64,000 nucleotides of DNA from the NCBI RefSeq assembly GCF_002266285.1, contig NZ_NPMS01000012.1, positions 1 to 64,000 on the forward strand. The letters are read 5' to 3'. Below are positions 29,778-42,973 of this stretch, in pieces. The stretch is from Virgibacillus indicus. Its GTDB lineage: Bacteria; Bacillota; Bacilli; Bacillales; Amphibacillaceae. Positions within the stretch are counted from its first letter, which is position 1; the number at the start of each line of letters is the position of its first letter. The notes under the pieces are model-generated. The model was not told the DNA's origin and ran no database searches. It saw only the letters and a list, made by a program, of their open reading frames with translations. The translations under genes and the position numbers were made by a program.

Positions 29778-31856
29778 ATGGCTAGAGAGTTCTCCTTGGA
29801 AAAGACGCGTAATATTGGTATTATGGCTCACATTGATGCAGGTAAAACCACTACTACTGAGCGTATTCTTTTCTACACAGGACGCATTCATAAAATTGGT
29901 GAAACTCATGAAGGTGCTTCACAGATGGACTGGATGGAGCAGGAGCAAGAACGCGGAATCACAATTACTTCCGCCGCAACTACTGCTGCATGGAATGACC
30001 ATCGTATAAATATTATTGACACACCTGGACACGTAGACTTCACAGTTGAAGTTGAACGTTCGCTTCGTGTGCTTGATGGAGCAGTAACTGTTCTTGATGC
30101 ACAATCTGGTGTAGAACCACAAACGGAAACAGTATGGCGCCAGGCTACAACTTATGGTGTGCCAAGAGTTGTATTCATTAACAAAATGGATAAAATCGGT
30201 GCAGACTTCCTGTACGCAACAGGTACACTAAAAGAACGTTTAGGCGCTAATGCTCATCCGGTACAGCTGCCAATCGGTGCTGAAGATAATTTTGAAGGTA
30301 TCATTGATTTGATCAACATGGAAGCACATTTCTATGTGGATGATTTAGGAACGAAAGATGAATCTCGCGAAATTCCTGCAGAATACATGGATAAAGCTCA
30401 AGAATTACGTGCTAGTTTAATCGAAGCTGTATCTGAACTTGATGAAGACCTAATGATGAAATTCCTCGAAGGTGAAGAAATCTCCAACGAAGAATTGACT
30501 AATGCTATTCGTCAAGCTACATTAAACGTTGAATTATATCCTGTATTTTGCGGATCAGCATTTAAAAACAAAGGTGTACAATTATTGCTTGATGGTGTAA
30601 TTGAATATCTTCCTGCTCCAACCGACGTTGCTGCAATTGAAGGTATTGTCCCAGGCACTGAAGAAAAAGTTACACGTCCTTCAGATGATAATGCACCATT
30701 CTCTGCACTGGCATTTAAAGTAATGACAGATCCATACGTTGGTAAATTAACTTTCTTCCGCGTATACTCTGGAACTTTAGATTCTGGTTCATATGTGAAA
30801 AACTCTGTTAAGGATAAACGTGAGCGTGTCGGCCGTATCCTGCAAATGCATGCAAACTCCCGCGAGGAAATTTCAAGAGTTTACTCTGGTGAAATTGCTG
30901 CAGCAGTAGGCTTGAAGGATACTTCAACAGGAGACACATTATGTGACGAGAAAGATCTTGTTATTCTGGAATCAATGGAATTCCCAGAACCTGTTATTGG
31001 TGTAGCTATTGAACCAAAAACAAAAGCTGACCAAGATAAAATGGGTATTGCTTTGGCTAAATTGGCTGAAGAGGATCCAACATTTAAAACAGAAACAAAC
31101 GTTGAAACAGGTCAGACAATTATCTCCGGTATGGGTGAACTTCACTTGGATATTATTGTTGATCGTTTAAAACGTGAATTCAAAGTAGAAGCAAATGTAG
31201 GTGCGCCGCAAGTAGCGTATCGTGAAACATTCCGTGCTAGTGCTGAAGTCGAAGGTAAATTCGTACGTCAGTCAGGTGGACGCGGGCAATACGGACATGT
31301 TTGGGTTAAATTTGAACCAAACGAAGAAGGTGCCGGTTTCGAATTTGAAAACAAAATCGTTGGTGGGGTAGTACCACGTGAATACATTCCTTCAGTAGAA
31401 GCAGGTATTAAAGAAGCGACTGAAAATGGTGTGTTGGCTGGTTATCCGCTTATTGACGTAAAAGCAACATTATATGATGGAAGCTACCATGATGTTGACT
31501 CGAACGAGATGGCATTTAAAATAGCTGGTTCTATGGCATTAAAAGCAGCGAAAAATAAATGTAATCCTGTTATTCTTGAGCCAATGATGAAAGTTGAAAT
31601 CGTGATTCCAGAAGAATACATGGGTGACATCATGGGAGACGTCACTTCCCGTCGCGGACGAGTGGAAGGAATGGAAGCTCGTGGTACAGCTCAAGTAGTT
31701 AAAGGCTTTGTGCCATTATCTGAAATGTTCGGCTATGCTACAGCATTACGTTCAAACACGCAAGGACGCGGTGTCTTCACAATGTATTTTGACCACTATG
31801 AAGAAGTGCCAAAAAGCATCTCTGAAGAAATTATCAAGAAAAATGCTGGTGAATAA
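29778..31856 (+). CDS. fusA: Elongation factor G
   Basis: GTPase that drives translocation and, with RRF, ribosome recycling; 692 residues. G1 [14 protein letters not shown], switch [11 protein letters not shown] and NKMD are present, followed by domains II-V ([13 protein letters not shown] and [18 protein letters not shown] in IV/V). ATG after AGGAAGGAGA. Confidence 0.98.
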   Translation: MAREFSLEKTRNIGIMAHIDAGKTTTTERILFYTGRIHKIGETHEGASQMDWMEQEQERGITITSAATTAAWNDHRINIIDTPGHVDFTVEVERSLRVLDGAVTVLDAQSGVEPQTETVWRQATTYGVPRVVFINKMDKIGADFLYATGTLKERLGANAHPVQLPIGAEDNFEGIIDLINMEAHFYVDDLGTKDESREIPAEYMDKAQELRASLIEAVSELDEDLMMKFLEGEEISNEELTNAIRQATLNVELYPVFCGSAFKNKGVQLLLDGVIEYLPAPTDVAAIEGIVPGTEEKVTRPSDDNAPFSALAFKVMTDPYVGKLTFFRVYSGTLDSGSYVKNSVKDKRERVGRILQMHANSREEISRVYSGEIAAAVGLKDTSTGDTLCDEKDLVILESMEFPEPVIGVAIEPKTKADQDKMGIALAKLAEEDPTFKTETNVETGQTIISGMGELHLDIIVDRLKREFKVEANVGAPQVAYRETFRASAEVEGKFVRQSGGRGQYGHVWVKFEPNEEGAGFEFENKIVGGVVPREYIPSVEAGIKEATENGVLAGYPLIDVKATLYDGSYHDVDSNEMAFKIAGSMALKAAKNKCNPVILEPMMKVEIVIPEEYMGDIMGDVTSRRGRVEGMEARGTAQVVKGFVPLSEMFGYATALRSNTQGRGVFTMYFDHYEEVPKSISEEIIKKNAGE

Positions 31857-31979
31857 TTGATTTTTTTGCAAATCTAACGTATAACATTTAGTGAAGGCTA
31901 AGAAATAATAGAAATTGTTATTTCTTAGCTGCACATAAATTTATAAAAAACTTTTATTTATTTAAAGGAGGAACTATAA

Positions 31980-33167
31980 ATGGGTAAAGAAAAATTTGAT
32001 CGCTCAAAAAGTCACGTGAACGTTGGAACTCTTGGACACGTTGACCATGGTAAAACAACTTTAACTGCTGCAATTACAACTGTACTTTCAAAAAGCGGTG
32101 GTGGAGAAGCACGTGGTTATGACCAAATTGATGGTGCTCCAGAGGAAAGAGAACGTGGTATCACAATCTCAACTTCCCACGTAGAATATGAAACAGAAAC
32201 TCGTCACTACGCTCATGTTGACTGCCCAGGTCACGCTGACTATGTTAAAAACATGATCACTGGTGCTGCACAAATGGACGGAGCTATCCTTGTAGTATCT
32301 GCAGCTGATGGCCCAATGCCACAAACTCGTGAGCACATTCTTCTTTCACGCAACGTTGGGGTGCCTGCTTTCGTAGTATTCCTTAACAAAACTGATATGG
32401 TTGACGATGAAGAGCTGCTAGAATTAGTAGAAATGGAAGTTCGTGATCTATTAACTGAATATGACTTCCCTGGTGATGATGTACCAGTAATCAAAGGTTC
32501 TGCTCTTAAAGCACTTGAAGGCGAAGCAGAATACGAAGAAAAAATTCTTGAATTAATGGCTGCAGTTGACGAATATATCCCAACTCCAGAACGCGACAAA
32601 GAAAAACCATTCATGATGCCTGTTGAGGACGTATTCTCAATCACTGGCCGTGGAACAGTTGCAACTGGCCGTGTTGAGCGTGGAGAAGTTAAAGTAGGGG
32701 ATGAAGTTGAAATCATCGGTCTTGCTGAAGCTGCTTCTAAAACTACTGTAACTGGTGTGGAAATGTTCCGTAAGCTTCTTGACTATGCTGAAGCTGGTGA
32801 TAACATCGGTGCACTACTTCGTGGTGTTGCACGTGAAGATATCAACCGTGGGCAAGTATTGGCTAAGCCTGGTACAATTACTCCACACACTAACTTCAAA
32901 GCTGAAGTTTATGTATTGTCAAAAGAAGAAGGTGGACGTCATACTCCATTCTTCGCTAACTACCGTCCGCAGTTCTACTTCCGTACAACTGACGTGACTG
33001 GCGTTATTGAACTTCCAGAAGGAACTGAAATGGTAATGCCTGGTGATAACATCGAAATGGCAGTAGAATTAATCTCACCAATCGCTATTGAAGACGGTAC
33101 TCGTTTCTCAATCCGTGAAGGTGGACGTACTGTTGGATCTGGTGTAGTATCATCAATCCAAAAATAA
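31980..33167 (+). CDS. tuf: Elongation factor Tu
   Basis: GTPase that brings aminoacyl-tRNA to the ribosome, 395 residues. G1 [10 protein letters not shown], switch [26 protein letters not shown], and domains II and III. Strong AAAGGAGG site. Codon use is visibly biased (for example GAA, GTA, CGT), as expected for a very highly expressed gene. A strong terminator follows. Confidence 0.98.
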   Translation: MGKEKFDRSKSHVNVGTLGHVDHGKTTLTAAITTVLSKSGGGEARGYDQIDGAPEERERGITISTSHVEYETETRHYAHVDCPGHADYVKNMITGAAQMDGAILVVSAADGPMPQTREHILLSRNVGVPAFVVFLNKTDMVDDEELLELVEMEVRDLLTEYDFPGDDVPVIKGSALKALEGEAEYEEKILELMAAVDEYIPTPERDKEKPFMMPVEDVFSITGRGTVATGRVERGEVKVGDEVEIIGLAEAASKTTVTGVEMFRKLLDYAEAGDNIGALLRGVAREDINRGQVLAKPGTITPHTNFKAEVYVLSKEEGGRHTPFFANYRPQFYFRTTDVTGVIELPEGTEMVMPGDNIEMAVELISPIAIEDGTRFSIREGGRTVGSGVVSSIQK

Positions 33168-33180
33168 TAAATTTAAATAT

Positions 33181-33213
33181 AAAACGGGCAGCGTGACGAC
33201 GCTGTCCGTTTTA
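33181..33213 (+). terminator. Terminator after tuf
   Basis: AAAACGGGCAGCG / CGCTGTCCGTTTT hairpin with a small loop and T run. It ends the rpsL-tuf unit and separates it from the S10 operon. Confidence 0.92.
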
Positions 33214-34130
<917 letters not shown>

Positions 34131-34161
34131 AATTTATTGTTTATTATAGGAGGTGTAACGG

Positions 34162-34794
34162 ATGACGAAAGGAATCTTAGGTCGTAAAATCGGCATGACT
34201 CAGCTGTTCTCGGAAACTGGTGAATTAGTTCCTGTTACTGTTATTCAGGCTGAGCCAAACGTAGTTATGCAAAAAAGAACATTAGAAAATGATGGTTATG
34301 AAGCACTACAAATCGGTTTTGCAGATGCGAAGGAATCACGTACTAACAAAGCGAGTAAAGGTCATGCTGAAAAAGCAAACACAGCCCCTAAGCGCTACGT
34401 TCGTGAAATCCGTAACGCAAAGCTTGATGAATATGAAGTTGGTCAAGAAATAAGCGTTGATGTTTTTCAAGCTGGAGACAAAATCGATGTAACTGGAACT
34501 TCCAAAGGTAAAGGATTCCAGGGCGCAATTAAACGACACAATCAACAGCGCGGTCCATCTTCCCACGGTTCTCACTTCCACAGAAGTGCAGGTTCAATGG
34601 GTATGGCAGCTGACCCAGCACGCGTATTTAAAGGTAAAAAATTACCAGGACAAATGGGATCTGAACAAGTAACCATTCAAAACCTTGAAGTAGTTAATGT
34701 AGATGCTGAAAAGAATCTGCTATTAGTTAAAGGTAACGTCCCTGGTGCAAAAAAATCATTCGTAAAAATCACGAGTGCAATTAAGGCTGACTAA
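34162..34794 (+). CDS. rplC: Ribosomal protein L3
   Basis: 210-residue protein near the peptidyl transferase centre. [22 protein letters not shown] at the N-terminus; the long loop [23 protein letters not shown] reaches the active site. AGGAGGTG before ATG. Confidence 0.98.
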   Translation: MTKGILGRKIGMTQLFSETGELVPVTVIQAEPNVVMQKRTLENDGYEALQIGFADAKESRTNKASKGHAEKANTAPKRYVREIRNAKLDEYEVGQEISVDVFQAGDKIDVTGTSKGKGFQGAIKRHNQQRGPSSHGSHFHRSAGSMGMAADPARVFKGKKLPGQMGSEQVTIQNLEVVNVDAEKNLLLVKGNVPGAKKSFVKITSAIKAD

Positions 34795-34818
34795 CACAAT
34801 ACGAAGGGAGGATATGTC

Positions 34819-35442
34819 ATGACTAAAGTAGCACTATTAAAACAAGACGGAACTCAAGCCGGAGATGTGGAATTAAATGATTCCGTATTTGGTATTGAGC
34901 CAAACACACATGTTTTGCATGAAGCAGTAGTAATGCAGCGTGCATCATTACGTCAGGGAACTCATGCTGTTAAAAACCGTTCTGAAGTACGTGGCGGCGG
35001 TCGCAAACCGTGGCGTCAAAAAGGAACCGGCCGTGCGCGTCAGGGTTCTATTCGCTCGCCGCAATGGGTTGGCGGTGGAACGGTTTTCGGACCGACACCA
35101 CGCAGCTACAGCTACAAGCTTCCGAAGAAAGTACGCCGTTTAGCTCTTAAATCAGCACTTTCTTCAAAAGTGAAAGAAAACAATCTAGTGGTTTTGGAAA
35201 GCATTGCAATCGATGCTCCAAAAACAAAAGAAGTAATTAATATGCTGAATGCACTTAATGTGGATTCAAAAGCTTTAATCGTAACTGCTGAGAAAAATGA
35301 CACAGTCATTCGTTCTGCAAATAACCTTCAATCAGTAAAAGTACTTACTGTTGATGAAATTAACGTACTAGACTTGCTTTCGCATGACAAGCTGATCATT
35401 TTGAAAGATGCAGCTGAAAAAGCAGGGGAGGTGCTTGCATAA
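34819..35442 (+). CDS. rplD: Ribosomal protein L4
   Basis: 207-residue protein lining the exit tunnel. The tunnel loop [20 protein letters not shown] is intact, with no macrolide-type changes seen. Overlaps rplW by one base (stop TAA / start ATG), so translation is coupled. Confidence 0.98.
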   Translation: MTKVALLKQDGTQAGDVELNDSVFGIEPNTHVLHEAVVMQRASLRQGTHAVKNRSEVRGGGRKPWRQKGTGRARQGSIRSPQWVGGGTVFGPTPRSYSYKLPKKVRRLALKSALSSKVKENNLVVLESIAIDAPKTKEVINMLNALNVDSKALIVTAEKNDTVIRSANNLQSVKVLTVDEINVLDLLSHDKLIILKDAAEKAGEVLA

Positions 35443-35729
35443 TGAAAGATCCACGTGATATTATTAAGCGCCCTGTCATCACGGAAAATTCCGCAGATTT
35501 GATGGCAGAGAAGAAATATACGTTCGAAGTATATCCGAAAGCAAACAAAACAGAGATCAAAGATGCTGTTGAATTAGTTTTCGGTGTGAAAGTTGTAAAA
35601 GTAAACACTATGAACCTTAAAGGTAAATTCAAGCGAATGGGTCGTTACGGTGGATACCGCTCAGATCGCAAAAAAGCTATTGTACAGCTTTCAGAAGACA
35701 GTAAAGAACTGGAATTCTTCGAAGGCTAA
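35442..35729 (+). CDS. rplW: Ribosomal protein L23
   Basis: 95-residue protein at the tunnel exit that docks trigger factor and SRP. Typical [18 protein letters not shown] and [19 protein letters not shown]. Start overlaps the rplD stop. Confidence 0.98.
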   Translation: MKDPRDIIKRPVITENSADLMAEKKYTFEVYPKANKTEIKDAVELVFGVKVVKVNTMNLKGKFKRMGRYGGYRSDRKKAIVQLSEDSKELEFFEG

Positions 35730-35761
35730 GAAAAAGAAACTCGTGAAGGAGGGAAAACAAG

Positions 35762-36592
35762 ATGGCGATTAAAAAATTCAGACCAACTTCAAATGGTAGA
35801 CGTAATATGTCTATATTAGATTTTGCAGAGATAACTACGGATACTCCGGAAAAAACTTTGCTAAGCCCGTTGTTCAAACGTGGCGGCCGTAATAACCAAG
35901 GTAAGTTAACTGTTCGTCATCAAGGCGGCGGTCATAAGCGCCAATACCGTATTATCGACTTTAAGCGCGATAAAGATGGTATACCAGGACGCGTTGCTAC
36001 GATCGAATATGATCCAAACCGTACTGCTAACATCGCATTAATTCATTATGCAGATGGTGAAAAACGTTATATTTTAGCTCCGAAAGGACTTAAAGTAGGA
36101 CAACAAATTGAGTCAGGTGTGAATGCGGACATTAAATTAGGTAACGCACTTCCACTTGCAAACATTCCAGTTGGTACAATAATCCATAACGTGGAATTAA
36201 AACCAGGCCGCGGCGGTCAGCTGGCACGTTCAGCTGGTGCAGAAGCGCAAATCCTGGGACGTGAAGGAAAATATACACTAGTTCGTTTAGCTTCAGGTGA
36301 AGTTCGTTTGATTCTGACTACTTGCCGTGCATCAATCGGCCAGGTTGGAAACATTGAACATGAGCTTATCCGTGTTGGTAAAGCAGGACGTTCCCGCTGG
36401 TTAGGCAAACGCCCAACTGTACGTGGATCTGTTATGAACCCGAATGATCACCCACACGGTGGTGGTGAAGGACGCGCGCCAATCGGACGTAAATCACCAA
36501 TGTCACCATGGGGCAAACCGACACTTGGTTACAAGACACGTCAACGCAACAAACCATCAGATAAATATATCGTTCGTAAACGTAAAAAGTAA
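35762..36592 (+). CDS. rplB: Ribosomal protein L2
   Basis: 276-residue core protein of the peptidyl transferase region. C-terminal loop [20 protein letters not shown] with the invariant histidine. ATG after AGGAGGGAAAAC. Confidence 0.98.
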   Translation: MAIKKFRPTSNGRRNMSILDFAEITTDTPEKTLLSPLFKRGGRNNQGKLTVRHQGGGHKRQYRIIDFKRDKDGIPGRVATIEYDPNRTANIALIHYADGEKRYILAPKGLKVGQQIESGVNADIKLGNALPLANIPVGTIIHNVELKPGRGGQLARSAGAEAQILGREGKYTLVRLASGEVRLILTTCRASIGQVGNIEHELIRVGKAGRSRWLGKRPTVRGSVMNPNDHPHGGGEGRAPIGRKSPMSPWGKPTLGYKTRQRNKPSDKYIVRKRKK

Positions 36593-36649
36593 CAGGATTA
36601 GCGGACGGGAAGTAAAACCCGTCTCTGAACTCTGAAAGGAGGTTTATCC

Positions 36650-36928
36650 ATGGGTCGTAGTTTAAAAAAGGGACCTTTTGCAGATGACCATCTATTGACA
36701 AAAATCGAGAAACTTAATGAAACGGACAAGAAACAAGTTATTAAAACTTGGTCTCGCCGTTCAACAATTTTCCCTACTTTTGTTGGTCATACACTTGCTG
36801 TATATGATGGACGCAAACACGTTCCAGTTTATATCACAGAAGACATGGTCGGACATAAATTAGGTGAATTCGCACCAACACGTACGTACAAAGGACACGC
36901 TGGTGACGATAGAAAAACAAAACGCTAA
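36650..36928 (+). CDS. rpsS: Ribosomal protein S19
   Basis: 92-residue 30S head protein that forms bridges with L5. [15 protein letters not shown] and [17 protein letters not shown] are family hallmarks. AAAGGAGG site. Confidence 0.98.
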   Translation: MGRSLKKGPFADDHLLTKIEKLNETDKKQVIKTWSRRSTIFPTFVGHTLAVYDGRKHVPVYITEDMVGHKLGEFAPTRTYKGHAGDDRKTKR

Positions 36929-36946
36929 TGAGAGGAGGCAACTCAA

Positions 36947-37288
36947 ATGCAAGCAAAAGCCATTGCGAAATCGGTTCGTATTGCTCCTCGTAAAGTACGA
37001 TTAGTCGTTGATTTAATTCGAGGAAAAAATGTTGGTGAAGCTATTGCAATACTACGCCATACACAACGTGGTGCTTCTCCAGTTGTAGAGAAAGTATTAA
37101 AATCTGCTGTCGCAAACGCAGAGCATAACTATGAGATGGATACTGACAATCTTGTCATTTCCGAAGCATTTGTAAATGAAGGTGCTACATTGAAACGTTT
37201 CCGTCCACGTGCACAAGGACGTGCAAGTAAAATAAACAAACGCACAAGCCACATTACGGTGGTTGTAACAGAAAAGAAGGAGGGATAG
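36947..37288 (+). CDS. rplV: Ribosomal protein L22
   Basis: 113-residue exit-tunnel protein. The beta hairpin that lines the tunnel ([20 protein letters not shown]) is intact. GAGAGGAGG site. Confidence 0.98.
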   Translation: MQAKAIAKSVRIAPRKVRLVVDLIRGKNVGEAIAILRHTQRGASPVVEKVLKSAVANAEHNYEMDTDNLVISEAFVNEGATLKRFRPRAQGRASKINKRTSHITVVVTEKKEG

Positions 37289-37291
37289 TCA

Positions 37292-37933
37292 GTGGGTCAA
37301 AAAGTAAATCCAACAGGTCTTCGCATAGGCGTCATTAAAGACTGGGAGTCAAAATGGTATGCAGGCAAAGACTATGCAGACTTACTACATGAAGATATTA
37401 AAATCAGAGAATATCTTGAAAACCGTTTAGCGATAGCTGCTGTTTCTTCTATTGAGATCGAACGTGCAGCAAACCGTGTAAACATTACGATTCATACTGG
37501 TAAACCAGGTATGGTAATTGGTAAAGGCGGTTCTGAAGTAGAAGCTCTACGTAAATCATTAAACAGCTTGACTGGCAAACGTGTTCACATTAATATCGTT
37601 GAGATCAAGAAAGTTGATCTTAATGCGAAATTAGTTGCTGACAATATTGCTCGTCAATTAGAAAACCGTGTTTCATTCCGTCGTGCTCAGAAGCAGGCAA
37701 TTCAACGTACAATTCGCGGAGGAGCAAAAGGAATCAAAACTCAAGTATCCGGACGTCTTGGCGGAGCGGATATCGCCCGTGCGGAACATTACAGTGAAGG
37801 AACCGTACCACTACACACTTTGCGTGCTGATATTGACTATGGTACAGCAGAGGCTGATACTACTTATGGTAAATTAGGTGTTAAAGTGTGGATCTACCGT
37901 GGAGAAGTCCTTCCAACTAAAAACAACAAATAA
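37292..37933 (+). CDS. rpsC: Ribosomal protein S3
   Basis: 213-residue mRNA-entry protein. [18 protein letters not shown] start, KH domain [19 protein letters not shown] and C-terminal domain [15 protein letters not shown] start four bases after rplV. Slightly shorter at the C-terminus than B. subtilis S3. Confidence 0.98.
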   Translation: MGQKVNPTGLRIGVIKDWESKWYAGKDYADLLHEDIKIREYLENRLAIAAVSSIEIERAANRVNITIHTGKPGMVIGKGGSEVEALRKSLNSLTGKRVHINIVEIKKVDLNAKLVADNIARQLENRVSFRRAQKQAIQRTIRGGAKGIKTQVSGRLGGADIARAEHYSEGTVPLHTLRADIDYGTAEADTTYGKLGVKVWIYRGEVLPTKNNK

Positions 37934-37951
37934 GGAAGGGGGCAACGTGTT

Positions 37952-38386
37952 ATGTTAATGCCTAAACGTGTTAAATATCGTAGACAACATCGTGGTAAAA
38001 TGAGAGGCCAAGCAAAAGGCGGTACTACCGTATCTTTTGGTGAATATGGTCTGCAGGCAGTTGAGGCTTCTTGGATTACAAGCCGTCAAATCGAAGCTGC
38101 CCGTATTGCAATGACTCGTTACATGAAACGTGGCGGTAAAGTTTGGATTAAAATATTCCCGGATAAACCATACACTGCAAAACCCCTTGAAGTTCGAATG
38201 GGTTCCGGTAAAGGGGCACCTGAAGGATGGGTAGCAGTAGTAAAACCAGGGAAAATCATGTTTGAAATCGCAGGTGTTGAAGAAGAAGTTGCTCGTGAGG
38301 CACTACGTCTTGCTTCTCATAAACTGCCGATCAGAACTAAATTTGTAAAACGTGAAGAAATTGGTGGTGAAAGCAATGAAGGCTAA
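37952..38386 (+). CDS. rplP: Ribosomal protein L16
   Basis: 144-residue protein at the A-site/central protuberance. [19 protein letters not shown] start and the [19 protein letters not shown] loop. Its end overlaps rpmC by 11 bases. Confidence 0.98.
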   Translation: MLMPKRVKYRRQHRGKMRGQAKGGTTVSFGEYGLQAVEASWITSRQIEAARIAMTRYMKRGGKVWIKIFPDKPYTAKPLEVRMGSGKGAPEGWVAVVKPGKIMFEIAGVEEEVAREALRLASHKLPIRTKFVKREEIGGESNEG

Positions 38387-38576
38387 TGAAATTAGAGAAC
38401 TAACCACTGCCGAAATTGAACAAAAAGTTAAATCATTAAAAGAAGAACTATTTAATTTGCGCTTTCAGCTAGCAACTGGTCAACTTGAAAATACTGCACG
38501 TATTCGTGAAGTAAGAAAATCAATTGCCCGCATGAAAACTGTTGTACGTCAACGTGAACTAAGCGTAAATAACTAG
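38376..38576 (+). CDS. rpmC: Ribosomal protein L29
   Basis: 66-residue helical protein at the tunnel exit. [20 protein letters not shown] ... [18 protein letters not shown]. Start ATG 38376 lies inside the end of rplP; an upstream in-frame start at 38352 is not family-like. Confidence 0.97.
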   Translation: MKANEIRELTTAEIEQKVKSLKEELFNLRFQLATGQLENTARIREVRKSIARMKTVVRQRELSVNN

Positions 38577-38601
38577 AACCTGAGAGGAGGTTAGCCTCAT
38601 A

Positions 38602-38865
38602 ATGACTGAGCGTAATAATCGTAAAGTGTACACAGGCCGTGTTGTATCTGACAAAATGGATAAAACTATTACTGTTTTAGTTGAAACATATAAATTCCAC
38701 AAGTTATACGGTAAACGTGTTAAATACTCTAAGAAATTTAAAACTCATGATGAAAACAATCAAGCGAAAAACGGTGATGTTGTTCGCATAATGGAAACTC
38801 GTCCACTTTCAGCAACTAAGCGTTTTCGTCTGGTTGAGATCATTGAAGAATCGGTAATTATATAA
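38602..38865 (+). CDS. rpsQ: Ribosomal protein S17
   Basis: 87-residue OB-fold 30S assembly protein. [19 protein letters not shown] and [25 protein letters not shown] site. Confidence 0.98.
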   Translation: MTERNNRKVYTGRVVSDKMDKTITVLVETYKFHKLYGKRVKYSKKFKTHDENNQAKNGDVVRIMETRPLSATKRFRLVEIIEESVII

Positions 38866-38869
38866 TTAA

Positions 38870-39277
<408 letters not shown>

Positions 39278-39313
39278 GCTTATATTTTAGCCTTGCAAGG
39301 AGGTGCGTCAAGC

Positions 39314-39625
39314 ATGCATGTAAAAAAAGGTGATAAAGTCAAAGTAATATCCGGTAAAGACCGTGGTAAACAAGGCACAGTATTGGAAGCATACCCTAAA
39401 AAGGAACGCGTTCTGGTAGAAGGGATCAACATGATCAAAAAACATGCGAAACCTTCACAAGATAACCCACAAGGTGGAATTCTTAACCAGGAAGCAGCTA
39501 TTCATGTTTCTAATGTAATGCCAATTGATCCTAAATCCGGTGAACCAACTCGTGTTGGGTATGAAGAACGTGATGGAAAGAAAGTCCGCATCGCTAAAAA
39601 ATCCGGTGAAGCATTAGATAAATAA
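39314..39625 (+). CDS. rplX: Ribosomal protein L24
   Basis: 103-residue assembly-initiating protein with a KOW motif ([20 protein letters not shown]). ATG 39314 follows AAGGAGGTGCG; an in-frame start at 39293 precedes the binding site and is rejected. Confidence 0.98.
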   Translation: MHVKKGDKVKVISGKDRGKQGTVLEAYPKKERVLVEGINMIKKHAKPSQDNPQGGILNQEAAIHVSNVMPIDPKSGEPTRVGYEERDGKKVRIAKKSGEALDK

Positions 39626-39651
39626 TTTTTGGGCGAAAGGAGGACTACATG

Positions 39652-40191
39652 ATGAATGAATTAAAACAAAAATACCAAGATGAAGTAGTATCATCTCTGA
39701 TGAATAAATTTAACTATAAATCTGTGATGCAAGTGCCGGCAATCGAGAAAATTGTAATCAACATGGGTGTTGGTGATGCAGTTCAGAATTCAAAAGCACT
39801 GGATGCAGCAGTTGAAGAACTTGCTTTAATTTCCGGTCAAAAACCAATGGTCACTCGTGCTAAAAAATCAATCGCTGGTTTCCGTCTTCGTGAAGGGATG
39901 CCTATCGGGGCAAAAGTAACCCTTCGCGGTGAGCGTATGTACGAATTCCTTCAAAAGCTTATTGCAGTATCACTTCCACGTGTTCGTGACTTCCGTGGTA
40001 TCTCCAAAAAAGCATTTGATGGCCGTGGTAACTATACACTTGGTGTAAAAGAGCAATTGATTTTCCCGGAAATTAACTATGATAAGGTAAACAAAGTGCG
40101 TGGTATGGATATTGTCATCGTTACAACATCTAATACTGACGAGGAAGCTCGTGAACTGTTAGCTCAGTTTGGCATGCCTTTCCAAAAATAA
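39652..40191 (+). CDS. rplE: Ribosomal protein L5
   Basis: 179-residue 5S rRNA-binding protein. [20 protein letters not shown] start and KRGISKK-type blocks ([20 protein letters not shown]). Two ATG codons in tandem; ATG 39652 is eight bases from AGGAGG and preferred over 39649. Confidence 0.97.
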   Translation: MNELKQKYQDEVVSSLMNKFNYKSVMQVPAIEKIVINMGVGDAVQNSKALDAAVEELALISGQKPMVTRAKKSIAGFRLREGMPIGAKVTLRGERMYEFLQKLIAVSLPRVRDFRGISKKAFDGRGNYTLGVKEQLIFPEINYDKVNKVRGMDIVIVTTSNTDEEARELLAQFGMPFQK

Positions 40192-40392
<201 letters not shown>

Positions 40393-40421
40393 ACCCCGAT
40401 TCGGGAAGGAGGTAATTAGTA

Positions 40422-40820
40422 ATGGTTATGACAGATCCAATCGCAGATATGCTAACTCGTATTCGTAATGCTAACATGGTAAAACATGAAAAGTTAGAGC
40501 TCCCGGGTTCTACAATGAAAAAGGAGATCGCTGATATCCTGAAACGTGAAGGTTTTGTTTCTGATTATGAATTTGTTGAAGACAACAAACAAGGTATTCT
40601 GCGTATTTTCCTTAAATACGGTACAAACGAAGAGCGTGTAATTACAGGTATCAAACGTATTAGTAAACCAGGACTGCGCGTTTACGCGAAAGCTGACGAA
40701 GTACCTCGCGTACTTAACGGTTTAGGTATCGCTATCGTATCAACATCAAAAGGTGTGTTATCTGATAAAGAAGCACGTTCCCAAGCTGTTGGTGGCGAAG
40801 TTCTAGCGTATGTCTGGTAA
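40422..40820 (+). CDS. rpsH: Ribosomal protein S8
   Basis: 132-residue 16S-binding protein. [24 protein letters not shown] start and [18 protein letters not shown] end ([14 protein letters not shown]). In E. coli the spc-operon repressor; no such site is judged here. Confidence 0.98.
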   Translation: MVMTDPIADMLTRIRNANMVKHEKLELPGSTMKKEIADILKREGFVSDYEFVEDNKQGILRIFLKYGTNEERVITGIKRISKPGLRVYAKADEVPRVLNGLGIAIVSTSKGVLSDKEARSQAVGGEVLAYVW

Positions 40821-40850
40821 TTAACATTTTTTGATGAGGAGGTGCATGAA

Positions 40851-41387
40851 ATGTCTCGTATAGGACTAAAACCAATTGAAATTCCACAAGGTGTAGAAGT
40901 AAAACAAGACGGTAATACTGTTTCTGTTAAAGGGCCAAAAGGCGAATTAAGCAGAGACTTACACCAAGATATTAAAGTTAATATTGAAGATAACGTGATT
41001 ACATTGGAGCGTCCAAGTGATCATAAAGATCATCGTGCGCTGCACGGTACAACTCGCAGTCTGATTAACAACATGGTTGAAGGCGTGAGTAAAGGATTTG
41101 AAAAAAACCTTGAAATTATTGGTGTTGGATATCGTGCACAAAAGCAAGGAAATAAAATTGTGATTAACGCAGGTTATTCACATCCCGTTGAACTCGATCC
41201 AATCGATGGCATTGAAATCGAGGTTCCTAAAAACACACAAGTAATCGTAAAAGGTATTGATAAAGAATTAGTTGGTGCAATTGCTGCTAACATCAGAGCA
41301 ATCAGACCACCAGAGCCTTATAAAGGCAAAGGTATTCGCTACGCTGACGAATATGTACGCCGTAAAGAAGGTAAAACTGCTAAGTAA
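40851..41387 (+). CDS. rplF: Ribosomal protein L6
   Basis: 178-residue two-domain protein near the sarcin-ricin loop. [17 protein letters not shown] start and [13 protein letters not shown] at the end. ATG 40851 after GAGGAGGTGC; the ATG at 40842 overlaps the binding site. Confidence 0.98.
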   Translation: MSRIGLKPIEIPQGVEVKQDGNTVSVKGPKGELSRDLHQDIKVNIEDNVITLERPSDHKDHRALHGTTRSLINNMVEGVSKGFEKNLEIIGVGYRAQKQGNKIVINAGYSHPVELDPIDGIEIEVPKNTQVIVKGIDKELVGAIAANIRAIRPPEPYKGKGIRYADEYVRRKEGKTAK

Positions 41388-41419
41388 GGTTAGTTAGGGA
41401 GCAGAAAGGAGTGACCTAG

Positions 41420-41782
41420 ATGATCACAAAGCCTGACAAAAATACGACACGCAAAAAAAGACATGCACGTGTTCGCAGAAACCTTTTCGGAACTGCAGAG
41501 CGTCCTCGTCTAAACGTGTACCGTTCAAATAAACACATCTATGTACAATTAATTGATGATAATAACGGAGCTACAGTTGCAAGTGCTTCAACAAAAGATA
41601 ATGAGTACAATGCAGATGCATCGAACAATGTAGATGCGGCTAAAAAAGTTGGAGAAATGATTGCTAAACGTGCCCAGGATAAAGGTTACAAATCAGTTGT
41701 TTTTGACCGTGGAGGCTACCTTTATCATGGACGTGTAAAAGCATTGGCAGACGCTGCAAGAGAAGCAGGTCTTGAATTTTAA
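41420..41782 (+). CDS. rplR: Ribosomal protein L18
   Basis: 120-residue 5S rRNA-binding protein. [20 protein letters not shown] at the N-terminus and [23 protein letters not shown] at the C-terminus. Confidence 0.98.
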   Translation: MITKPDKNTTRKKRHARVRRNLFGTAERPRLNVYRSNKHIYVQLIDDNNGATVASASTKDNEYNADASNNVDAAKKVGEMIAKRAQDKGYKSVVFDRGGYLYHGRVKALADAAREAGLEF

Positions 41783-41802
41783 TCGATAAAGGAGGGACAT
41801 AC

Positions 41803-42306
41803 ATGAATACAAACATTGATCCGAACAAATTAGAACTTGAAGAACGTGTTGTTACGGTCAACCGTGTTGCAAAAGTAGTTAAAGGTGGACGTCGTTTCCG
41901 CTTTGCAGCGTTGGTCGTAGTCGGAGATAAAAATGGTCATGTAGGCTTTGGTACAGGAAAAGCACAGGAAGTACCAGAAGCAATTAAAAAAGCAGTAGAT
42001 GACGCGAAGAAAAATCTAATTACTGTACCAATCGTTGGAACAACAATTCCACATGAAATTCATGGAAGATTCGGTTCCGGTAATGTATTAATGAAACCTG
42101 CTGCAGAAGGTACTGGAGTTATCTCTGGTGGCCCTGTCCGTGCAATTCTTGAACTTGCAGGTGTTGGTGATATTTTAACTAAATCATTGGGATCAAATAC
42201 ACCAATTAATATGATTCGTGCAACATTAAATGGCTTAACAAACTTGAAACGTGCAGAAGAAGTAGCAAAACTACGTGGAAAGTCTGTAGAAGAACTGTTA
42301 GGATAA
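41803..42306 (+). CDS. rpsE: Ribosomal protein S5
   Basis: 167-residue mRNA-channel protein. The spectinomycin-site loop [20 protein letters not shown] is unchanged. ATG after AAAGGAGGG. Confidence 0.98.
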   Translation: MNTNIDPNKLELEERVVTVNRVAKVVKGGRRFRFAALVVVGDKNGHVGFGTGKAQEVPEAIKKAVDDAKKNLITVPIVGTTIPHEIHGRFGSGNVLMKPAAEGTGVISGGPVRAILELAGVGDILTKSLGSNTPINMIRATLNGLTNLKRAEEVAKLRGKSVEELLG

Positions 42307-42319
42307 GGAGGGAAAAACT

Positions 42320-42502
42320 ATGTCTAATAAATTAGAAATCACCCTCACACGCAGTGTTATCGGTGGAAATGAAACACAACGTAAAACTGTTGAAGCATTA
42401 GGACTTAAAAAAATTCGTCAATCCGTAGTTCGTGAAGATACACCTGCCGTACGCGGTATGGTCAACAAAGTATCCCATTTACTAGCGGTAAAAGAAGTTT
42501 AA
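42320..42502 (+). CDS. rpmD: Ribosomal protein L30
   Basis: 60-residue short bacterial L30. [20 protein letters not shown] and [28 protein letters not shown] site 14 bases after rpsE. Confidence 0.97.
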   Translation: MSNKLEITLTRSVIGGNETQRKTVEALGLKKIRQSVVREDTPAVRGMVNKVSHLLAVKEV

Positions 42503-42532
42503 TTATACATTAGCGTAAAGGGAGGTGCTCGC

Positions 42533-42973
42533 ATGAAACTTCATGAATTGAAGGCATCAGAAGGAAGTCGCAAAAACAGAAACCGTGTTGGTCGCGGAAT
42601 GTCCTCAGGTAACGGAAAAACTTCCGGAAGAGGACATAAAGGTCAAAAAGCACGTTCAGGTGGTGGAACTCGCCTAGGCTTTGAAGGTGGTCAAATGCCA
42701 CTATTCCAACGTCTGCCAAAACGCGGATTCACTAACATCAATCGTAAAGAATTTGCTATTGTGAACTTAGATGCATTAAATCGTTTTGAAGACGGCACAG
42801 AAATTACACCTGAGCTCTTACTGGAAGAAGGTGTCGTAAGCAAACCTAAAGCTGGCATTAAAGTATTAGGTAACGGTACGATCGAAAAGAAACTAACAGT
42901 AAAAGCTCACAAGTTCTCTGCTTCAGCTATTGAAGCAATTGAGGCAGCGGGCGGTCAAACAGAGGTGGTTTAA
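42533..42973 (+). CDS. rplO: Ribosomal protein L15
   Basis: 146-residue assembly protein with the glycine/arginine-rich N-terminal arm ([20 protein letters not shown]) and the [16 protein letters not shown] block. Its stop overlaps the secY start by one base. Confidence 0.98.
   Translation: MKLHELKASEGSRKNRNRVGRGMSSGNGKTSGRGHKGQKARSGGGTRLGFEGGQMPLFQRLPKRGFTNINRKEFAIVNLDALNRFEDGTEITPELLLEEGVVSKPKAGIKVLGNGTIEKKLTVKAHKFSASAIEAIEAAGGQTEVV

Noticed and set aside
32240..32716. 158-residue minus-strand frame inside tuf
   Set aside because: Shadow frame caused by strong codon bias of tuf; serine/threonine-rich, no start signal.
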